Below, piece after piece: positions 26,005 to 32,580 of a stretch of 32,580 nucleotides of DNA. How positions within the stretch are numbered: position 1 is the first letter of the stretch; each line of letters begins with the position of its first letter. Below the pieces are notes generated by a model. That model did not search any database, was not told the DNA's origin, and was given only the letters and a program-made list of their open reading frames with translations. The stretch spans positions 1 through 32,580 of the forward strand of contig JAISXR010000028.1 in the NCBI GenBank assembly GCA_031270375.1, given 5' to 3'. Origin of the DNA: Synergistaceae bacterium. GTDB lineage: Bacteria > Synergistota > Synergistia > Synergistales > Synergistaceae. Made by a program: the position numbers and the translations under genes.

Positions 26005-26024
26005 TGGCAATCCTCCGTTTTTCG

Positions 26025-26807
26025 TCAAACGCCAGACAATGATTTGATTTCCGCCCTCAGCAAAGAAAGAGCCCTTCCGTGAAGCTGAGAAATCCTCGAC
26101 TCCGTCACACCAAGAACGAGACTTATTTCCTTAAACGTGAGCCCTTCGTAATAATAGAGAGACAGCAGCGTGCGCTCACGTTCGGGAAGTTTCTTCAGCG
26201 CGTGGACAACCATTTCTCTCTCTTCGTTCTGCTCTATCATCTCGATCGCGCCGGGTCGGCTGCCGTCGATGAAGTCCTCCCTCTGCATGTCTCCGTCATC
26301 CAGCGCGAGGACATCATCCAACGAAACCACGTATGACCGGCTCGCTATTTCGAGCAGATCCTTATAAGATCGTTCGTCCATTTCCATCGCCGACATCAGG
26401 GACTTGTCGTCGGTACGGCCCTTCGTTTTCGCTATATCCTCGAGCGTGCGTTCAAATTTTTGGAGTTTTTCCCTGCCGTTCCTCGATATCCAGTCATACC
26501 TGCGCAGCTCGTCCAATATGGCCCCCCTGATGCGGGGTACGGCGAACGTTTGAAACACAAAACCACGCTCGGGCTCGAAACGGTCTACCGCGTCGAGCAG
26601 GCCGAAAACCCCGAAACTCAGTATGTCCTCGAAATCAATACCCACCTGAAACTTCACCGACATCCGCAACGCCACATAACGCACAAGCGGCAGGAATCGC
26701 TTGACTATCTCGTCTTTGAGGCGGGGTTCGCGAGAACGCATGTATTCCGCCCACAATGTTTCGTTGTCCAATCTCCCGCTCACCTGCCTCGTAAAAAAAT
26801 CGCGCAA
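26025..26807 (-). CDS. fliA: RNA polymerase sigma factor, FliA/SigD family
   Basis: FLPLVRYVALRMSVKFQVGIDFEDILSFGVFGLLDAVDRFEPERGFVFQTFAVPRIRGAILDELRRYDW; C-terminal LPERERTLLSLYYYEGLTFKEISLVLGVTESRISQLHGRAL. Confidence 0.95.
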   Translation of the reverse strand: MRDFFTRQVSGRLDNETLWAEYMRSREPRLKDEIVKRFLPLVRYVALRMSVKFQVGIDFEDILSFGVFGLLDAVDRFEPERGFVFQTFAVPRIRGAILDELRRYDWISRNGREKLQKFERTLEDIAKTKGRTDDKSLMSAMEMDERSYKDLLEIASRSYVVSLDDVLALDDGDMQREDFIDGSRPGAIEMIEQNEEREMVVHALKKLPERERTLLSLYYYEGLTFKEISLVLGVTESRISQLHGRALSLLRAEIKSLSGV

Positions 26808-26822
26808 CTCAGCTTGTCGGGC

Positions 26823-27314
26823 CTATATCTCCTTGGTCCCGGTTCCGAGAGTCTTCACTATAAATTTCAGGGTATCGGTGCTGAATTCCACGCTACGCCC
26901 CTTGCTGCCCCCGGTGTCGGATGAGAGGAGCCTTATCCCCGCCGCGCCCAGCATCTTCGTCGTCGCCTCTATATTGCGGTTCCCTACGGCGAATATGGCG
27001 TTATCCGCCTTTCCGGGTATGGAGAACATCTGCGCCCCGCCTGCCATCTTCGCGCGAAGCTGCACTTTTACCGCCCCCAGTTTGTACAGCTCCTCCAACA
27101 GAAGCGGCACGGCTGTATCCGCAAACTTACCGGGTTTGGGGAGGTTTTGCGCTTCGCGGCTGTCGGGAAGCATTATATGGACCATCCCAGCCGTCTTCGA
27201 AACCTGGTCGAATACGACGAGTCCAATACATGAACCGAGGCCGAGCGTTATCAAAGTGGCCGGGTGCTTCGAGACTACAAGATCGGCCATTCCAACGTGA
27301 ATCGGCTGCGTCAT
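26823..27314 (-). CDS. cheD: Chemoreceptor glutamine deamidase CheD
   Basis: ATLITLGLGSCIGLVVFDQVSKTAGMVHIMLPDS, AGGAQMF, SSDTGGSKGRSVEFSTDT. Confidence 0.95.
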   Translation of the reverse strand: MTQPIHVGMADLVVSKHPATLITLGLGSCIGLVVFDQVSKTAGMVHIMLPDSREAQNLPKPGKFADTAVPLLLEELYKLGAVKVQLRAKMAGGAQMFSIPGKADNAIFAVGNRNIEATTKMLGAAGIRLLSSDTGGSKGRSVEFSTDTLKFIVKTLGTGTKEI

Positions 27315-27317
27315 AAT

Positions 27318-27944
27318 TTACAGCACCCCCAATGTCGCGAGCAGGCATTCGAGCGACCCGGGATCGGGAATCATGATGACCGTTCCTCCAAGTTCCTCGT
27401 CCAGGCCTTTGATATGCAAGCTTGTCTTTACCAGCATCGCGGATTCCCCTATAACACCGAACATCGACCCGACCAGATCCATTATCGATCCGAGCATGTC
27501 GCGAGCCACGGCCGGAGTCGTCGTCGGCAGTGTCCATCCGGTTATTCTGGAAAGTGCGTTCAGGAACGCGCCCAATATGATATTGCCCTGTTCCGCTATG
27601 GCGCTGTCCCTGATCTGCGTTCGCCCCTTCTCGTCCAGCCCAGACATATCCATCGGAATGATGAGATCCGCCATTATCGCCGCCTTCTCTTCATCTATCA
27701 TAAAAATCAGGCTGCACGCGAACTCCCCTTCCGTCCTCACCAACACCGCGCAGACGTTCGTCTCGGGAGAACCGTACTGGCTCGCCACGTCATATATGGG
27801 AATCATTTCCGCGACGGGAACATCCATGTCCACCGCGCGTCCCAGCAAACGGGAAAGGGCTGTAGCGGCATTGCCAGTACCGATATTGCCCACCTCCCTG
27901 ATGGCGTCCATATGGATGTTAGTGAATTTATCGTGATAGTCCAT
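27318..27944 (-). CDS. cheC: Chemotaxis phosphatase CheC
   Basis: MDAIREVGNIGTGNAATALSRLLGRAVDM and DSAIAEQGNIILGAFLNALSRITGW are the two CheC active-site repeats. Confidence 0.95.
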   Translation of the reverse strand: MDYHDKFTNIHMDAIREVGNIGTGNAATALSRLLGRAVDMDVPVAEMIPIYDVASQYGSPETNVCAVLVRTEGEFACSLIFMIDEEKAAIMADLIIPMDMSGLDEKGRTQIRDSAIAEQGNIILGAFLNALSRITGWTLPTTTPAVARDMLGSIMDLVGSMFGVIGESAMLVKTSLHIKGLDEELGGTVIMIPDPGSLECLLATLGVL

Positions 27945-27967
27945 GAAAAAACATGCTTTCCCGTGCC

Positions 27968-30085
27968 CTACAGGGACGCCGCGTCGAGTATCAGCGCGAC
28001 GTTTCCGTCTCCGAGGATGGTAGCGCCCGCTATGCCTTTCACCTTCAGGAGAAGTTTGCCCAACGGTTTGATGACGATTTCCTGCTGACCCACGAACGCG
28101 TCCACCAAAAATCCCACTCTGGAACGGTTTCTGCCCACTCTCACGACGACGACCGGGTTTTCCTCCGCGTCGGAACGCCCGTCGGGCGTGCCTATGATCG
28201 CCGACAGGTCCGACAGCGGCAGTATCTCGCCCCTCACGGTGGTGACGGGCGTTCCGTGAACGTATTTGATATCTTTTTTGTGGACGAGCAGGGTTTCTTC
28301 CACGTTTTCGAGAGATATCGCGTAAGTTTCCTCGCCCACTTTTATCAGCAGCGCCAGCACTATCGCCAGCGTGAGCGGGAGGCGTATCACGACCCTGGTG
28401 CCCGAGCCGAATTTCGAGTATATCAGGAACTGCCCCCCCAGGGATTCGACCTTGTTTTTTATGGCGTCCGTGCCCACACCGCGCCCCGAAAGGTCGGTTA
28501 TCTTATCGGCCGTGCTGAAACCGGGCAGCATCACTAACTGGGCGGCTTCGGCCTCGGTAAAGGCGGCCGCCTGTTCGGGAGTGATTATACCCCTTTCGAG
28601 AGCCTTCTTCTTGACCTTATCGGGGTCTATTCCGGCGCCGTCGTCCTTTACCTCTATGATGACGCCGTTGCCCTCCTGATAAGCCGCAACGACGATGGTG
28701 CCGGTGCGCGGTTTCCCGCTGGCTTCGCGGACATCGGGCGTCTCTATGCCATGGTCGAGAGAATTTCGGAGAACGTGGACCATCGGGTCGCCGATTTCGT
28801 CTATGACGGTGCGGTCGAGTTCGGTTTCCGCGCCTTCGACCTGAAGCTGTATCTCCTTGCCCATCTGGCGCGACAGGTCGCGGACGAGCCTCGGCAGCCG
28901 GTCAAAAACCATCGACACAGGGACCATTCTGAGCTTCGTCACCAATTCCTGGATGTCGCCCGATATGCGCCCCAACTGAGAGAGCGGATCCGCGAACGCT
29001 TTGAGCCGGGACTCCTGTACCAGACGCTCAATTCTCGCTCGCCCGATGACGAGTTCGCCCACCAGATTCATCAGCTTGTCGAGACGTCCGATATCGACCC
29101 TGACTGTTCTGTTCCCGGCCTTCGACGCGTCCTTTTTCGCGTCGGCTCCGGTTTTCTGATGTTCGTCGGCATGAGGCGCGTGCGGAGGCGCGGCCGGTTT
29201 TATATCGGCAGCCTCCTCGGGTGCTTTGGACGAAGAAACGGCATCGGGATGTTCGGCCCGCTCCGGCGTTTTTTCGGGCGAGGCCTTCAGATTTTTGACA
29301 TCCACTTCCTTTCCGTTCACCTCGATGACTTCCCCGATCCGCTCCACCTGAGAGATAATATTTTGAAGAGTATTCCTCGATGCCGCGTAAATCGTGAAAT
29401 CCCTCCCAAAGGCCTCTTTTTCGAGGTTTTCGACGCTGGGGACGGCCTTGAGGATATCCCCGAGGTCCCCGACGAGCGTCACCACCATATACGCCCTTGC
29501 GGCTTTGAGCATGCAGTTTTCGCCGAGAATAACCTTTATCTCATATACCTGCATTCCGGCCGTCTCGGCGGACGCAATCCAATCGAGTTCCTGCTCCGTG
29601 AAACAAGGCGCGCCGGCGTGAGTGCCCGAAGAGGTATGTTCCTCTATAAATTCCTGGGCGCCCGGCACTGCGTCGGCTATCGCGCCCTCCGGGTGATCCC
29701 TTCTCGCGTGCAGGACTTTCGTCAAATGGTCTGATTCGATGTCGGCGTCGCTGTGTCCGCTTCTTATGCTGTCGACCATGGCCGTCAGGGTATCCAGGCA
29801 TTTGAAAAGAATATCCACGTCGTCCGAGGTGAGGAGGAGATTGCCGGATCTCACCAGGCCAAGCACGTCCTCCATCGCGTGCGTGAGAGCCGCCATCGAC
29901 TGAAACCCCATTGTGGCCGCCATGCCTTTGAAGGTATGCGCCACGCGGAATATCTCGTTTATTATGCCCATATCGCTCTGATTCTGTTCCGCAGAGAGCA
30001 GTAACTCGTTCAGATGCTCCAGATTGTCGCCGGCCTCGTCTAAAAACGCTCCCAAATATTGATTAGTGTCCATCTTGTCAGCCAT
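27968..30085 (-). CDS. cheA: Chemotaxis histidine kinase CheA
   Basis: HPt AHTFKGMAATMGF; VGELVIGRARIERLV; HVLRNSLDHGIETPDVREASGKP; DDGAGIDPDKV; GRGVGTDAIKNKVESLGG; C-terminal CheW-like domain. Confidence 0.97.
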   Translation of the reverse strand: MADKMDTNQYLGAFLDEAGDNLEHLNELLLSAEQNQSDMGIINEIFRVAHTFKGMAATMGFQSMAALTHAMEDVLGLVRSGNLLLTSDDVDILFKCLDTLTAMVDSIRSGHSDADIESDHLTKVLHARRDHPEGAIADAVPGAQEFIEEHTSSGTHAGAPCFTEQELDWIASAETAGMQVYEIKVILGENCMLKAARAYMVVTLVGDLGDILKAVPSVENLEKEAFGRDFTIYAASRNTLQNIISQVERIGEVIEVNGKEVDVKNLKASPEKTPERAEHPDAVSSSKAPEEAADIKPAAPPHAPHADEHQKTGADAKKDASKAGNRTVRVDIGRLDKLMNLVGELVIGRARIERLVQESRLKAFADPLSQLGRISGDIQELVTKLRMVPVSMVFDRLPRLVRDLSRQMGKEIQLQVEGAETELDRTVIDEIGDPMVHVLRNSLDHGIETPDVREASGKPRTGTIVVAAYQEGNGVIIEVKDDGAGIDPDKVKKKALERGIITPEQAAAFTEAEAAQLVMLPGFSTADKITDLSGRGVGTDAIKNKVESLGGQFLIYSKFGSGTRVVIRLPLTLAIVLALLIKVGEETYAISLENVEETLLVHKKDIKYVHGTPVTTVRGEILPLSDLSAIIGTPDGRSDAEENPVVVVRVGRNRSRVGFLVDAFVGQQEIVIKPLGKLLLKVKGIAGATILGDGNVALILDAASL

Positions 30086-30154
30086 GATACCGCCTCCCAA
30101 TGCTCTTAGTATCTATCAAAAACCATCCGACAGGAGATTTATCCCATGAAAACG

Positions 30155-31222
30155 TCATCGCGCCACACGCTCCAATCCTTCAGCAATGGCGTACAGTGGC
30201 AGCACTTCATCTGCCAGCCCGGCGGCGACGACGGCGCCCGGCATTCCGAAAATCACGCTCGTCTCTTTGCTTTCCGCGATTACGTACGCACCCTTGTCCT
30301 TCAGGACTTTCGTACCATCGAGCCCGTCCTTCCCCATGCCCGTCAATATCAACGCCAGAACACTGCCATCTACCGTCTCCGACACGCTCGTAAAAAGAAC
30401 ATCGGCCGACGGACGCACCGAACGCACAGGCGGCGTCTCGGCAAGTTTGCACAGTATTTCCGCCCCTTTTTTTTCGACTATGAGGTGGTAACCGCCGGGA
30501 GCTACGACGACCGTACCTTTCCTGACCGGCATTCCATCGCATCCCTCTATGACAGTGAGATTGCTCCGCTCGTTGAGGCGCTGGGCAAAAGAGGTGGTAA
30601 AACCGGCGGGCATATGCTGAACGATCAACACCGGCAGGGGAAAATCGCGGGAGAGGTTCGGGATTATCTCCTGAAGCGCCATAGGCCCTCCGGTGGACGC
30701 CGCCACGACGAGCACCTCGAATTTCCCTCTCGATATGTCGCGGTGCGGCGGAGCCGAGAGCGGCTCGCGTGTATGAAGCGACTGCCTCGCGCGGCGCGGG
30801 CCGAACAGAGCCGCGCGGCTCGCGCCCGTCACTTTGCGGCGCAATTCGTCGCCGATCTTCCGCATATCGAGAGATACATTCTCTGAAGGTTTCGTGACAA
30901 AATCTACCGCGCCGAGGTCGAGCGCCTGCATGGTCACATTCGCGCCCTCTTTGGTGAGACTGCTCACCATCACGACCGGAATGGGTTTGAAATCCATGAT
31001 TTCTTTCAGTACTTCTATTCCTTTCTTTCCAGGCATCTCTATGTCGAGGGTGATTACGTCGAGCGATAAAGTCCGAACGGCTTCCATAGCCTCCATCCCG
31101 TTCCTCGCGCGGCCTACGACCTCAAGCATCGGATCCTCCGAAAGAATATCGGTTATCACCTTGCGCATAAATGCCGAATCATCGACTACCAGAATCTTGA
31201 TCGTCTCAGGTTTTTTCATCAT
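30155..31222 (-). CDS. cheB: Chemotaxis response regulator protein-glutamate methylesterase CheB
   Basis: Receiver VVDDSAFMRKVITDIL, DVITLDIEMPGKKGIEVL; esterase VVAASTGGPMALQEIIPNL, VQHMPAGFTTSFAQRLNERS, LTGMGKDGLDG. Confidence 0.97.
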   Translation of the reverse strand: MMKKPETIKILVVDDSAFMRKVITDILSEDPMLEVVGRARNGMEAMEAVRTLSLDVITLDIEMPGKKGIEVLKEIMDFKPIPVVMVSSLTKEGANVTMQALDLGAVDFVTKPSENVSLDMRKIGDELRRKVTGASRAALFGPRRARQSLHTREPLSAPPHRDISRGKFEVLVVAASTGGPMALQEIIPNLSRDFPLPVLIVQHMPAGFTTSFAQRLNERSNLTVIEGCDGMPVRKGTVVVAPGGYHLIVEKKGAEILCKLAETPPVRSVRPSADVLFTSVSETVDGSVLALILTGMGKDGLDGTKVLKDKGAYVIAESKETSVIFGMPGAVVAAGLADEVLPLYAIAEGLERVAR

Positions 31223-31938
31223 TCATCCCGCCATAATATTTCCTGCTGCCTGATAAACTCGAAGAGTTTCCTCTCGATTTTAGCAGGTAAAAAGTCGAAC
31301 CCCACCCCGACTATCCAGAATCCGCCTTCCCGCTCCACGCGCGACACTTTACCGGCAAGCATCATCTGCACGTCACCGAGAGTGTAATAAAGCAGCATGC
31401 GATCATCCTTTTCGAAAGCAAGTCCGCCGGCATCCTCCTTCGATATCTTGAAACGATATCCTCCAAGACTGACATCTATGGCTTTCGCTGGCAGCCATTT
31501 TCCCGACATGGGCTCGCGCAGTTCATATTCAATGTGAAAGATGAGCATGTTCCAAAGGCATGATACGCGCAGAAATTGTCTGCGCTGTATTCTTTTCGGG
31601 TAGTTCACGATATCCGCCCACATTATGGGCACTCCGGCCTGCATTTCTACCCTTTTCACCGCCATCGGGAACAAGTAAAGGGCGCTTCCGTCCTCCATTA
31701 TGAAGTCGAAATCCAATTCTCTGTAAACCGGCAGCAATGCGCCGGATATAAGCGGATGCGCGAAACCCACGACGTCGCCTTTGATATCCTCCACGCGGGA
31801 AAGGTAATGTCCCTTATAAATACCCGCTTTTATCTGTATTTCTCCTTTTACCCCCATCTGCATCTTAAAGGAATAATCCTGCTGCGGAGGGAAATCTCTT
31901 ACGTCCGCCACTTTACCGTTTCTCCCTGTTTCCGCCAT
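31219..31938 (-). CDS. PilZ-domain flagellar brake protein (YcgR-like)
   Basis: YPKRIQRRQFLRVSCLWNMLIFHIEYELREPMSGKWLPAKAIDVSLGGYRFKISK (RxxxR...DxSxGG PilZ motif). Confidence 0.9.
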   Translation of the reverse strand: MAETGRNGKVADVRDFPPQQDYSFKMQMGVKGEIQIKAGIYKGHYLSRVEDIKGDVVGFAHPLISGALLPVYRELDFDFIMEDGSALYLFPMAVKRVEMQAGVPIMWADIVNYPKRIQRRQFLRVSCLWNMLIFHIEYELREPMSGKWLPAKAIDVSLGGYRFKISKEDAGGLAFEKDDRMLLYYTLGDVQMMLAGKVSRVEREGGFWIVGVGFDFLPAKIERKLFEFIRQQEILWRDE

Positions 31939-32580
31939 GACGCAACAAACGCAAAAGGAACGTGTCGCGCTTCGCCAGTTTCTTCGACAACTGCCCCGCC
32001 TCGGATGATTCGTATATCTTCTGGGCCAGCGCCCTGAAATACGGAAACGAAACCGATTCCACCTCGTTCAATAGCAGCGGCTTCCTTTTTTTGACGGATT
32101 CGCGTATTTCGGAGTCCCAGAGTACGCAGCCGAGATACGGAACTTTGAAACTGAGAAACTGTTCGCTTGCCGAGATGATTCTCTCCGCCACGAGAAAAGC
32201 TTCCTTTTCGTCGCTCGCCATGTTGACCAGAAGACCGATGTTGATAGTGCCGTTGGTGACCTGATAAAGGTTCTTGAGCACGCCGTAAGAATCACGTATG
32301 GCGGTGGGTTCCGGTGTGGTGACAAGAAGAGCCATATCGGACGACATCGCGAAAGACAGCACGTTTTTGTGGATTCCGGCGCTGGCGTCGATTATGAGCA
32401 GATCGGTCTCTTCCTCCAGTGACGAGAGCCTGTTTATCATCCACGACTGATTCTGTTCGTCCAGTTCCGTGAGGTCTCTCAAACCCACTCCCCCTGGAAT
32501 TATCGATACCCTTTCTCCCACCTTGAACACCACTTCGGACAGTTCTTTTTCGCCGCGCACGACGTGCCCCAGATTGAATT
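31913..32580 (-). CDS. flhG: MinD/FlhG-family ATPase, N-terminus cut by the window end
   Basis: NLGHVV-RGEKELSEVVFKVGERVSIIPGGVGL, TDLLIIDASAGIHKNVLSFAMSSDMALLVTTPEPTAIRDSYGVLKNL. The frame continues beyond 32580. Confidence 0.88.
   Translation of the reverse strand, partial: FNLGHVVRGEKELSEVVFKVGERVSIIPGGVGLRDLTELDEQNQSWMINRLSSLEEETDLLIIDASAGIHKNVLSFAMSSDMALLVTTPEPTAIRDSYGVLKNLYQVTNGTINIGLLVNMASDEKEAFLVAERIISASEQFLSFKVPYLGCVLWDSEIRESVKKRKPLLLNEVESVSFPYFRALAQKIYESSEAGQLSKKLAKRDTFLLRLLRHGGNREKR

Noticed and set aside
28751-29734. Plus-strand 327-aa ORF within cheA
   Set aside because: Antisense to strongly conserved CheA domains; no independent support.
1-32580. tRNA, rRNA or transposase genes
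   Set aside because: No tRNA-like cloverleaf, rRNA segment or recognisable transposase/integrase motif was seen while reading. A tRNAscan or Rfam run would be needed to exclude small RNAs.

Overview
The window looks like bacterial chromosome, probably Synergistetes-like judging from gene content (inference, not tested). From left to right: (1) a minus-strand block rluB-like / scpB / scpA / trpS; (2) a plus-strand lytic transglycosylase and a type IV prepilin-like protein; (3) a minus-strand three-gene operon with a zinc-ribbon, proline-rich, repeat-containing protein and two related multi-pass membrane proteins; (4) a decayed VapBC/PIN-type toxin-antitoxin remnant that the ORF track misses; (5) an eight-gene plus-strand carbohydrate operon (RbsA/RbsC/RbsB-like ABC importer, GH4 glycosidase, two TIM-barrel isomerase/epimerases, two Gfo/Idh/MocA oxidoreductases) ending at a strong hairpin; (6) two convergent AAA+ ATPases with DUF4143/PD-(D/E)XK-like C-termini, each preceded by inverted repeats; (7) a minus-strand block with an MBL-fold lipoprotein, a DUF501 protein, an S1-domain protein and several orphan proteins, leading into a flagellar/chemotaxis operon (FlhG, PilZ/YcgR, CheB, CheA, CheC, CheD, FliA sigma factor, DUF342/FapA). 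The most interesting observations are the sugar operon, whose enzymes suggest a redox or C3-oxidation glycoside route and include an oxidoreductase lacking the canonical EKP lysine; the SQIHQ-motif zinc-ribbon operon; and the regulatory palindromes next to the DUF4143 genes. No database search was possible. All family calls come from motif reading.
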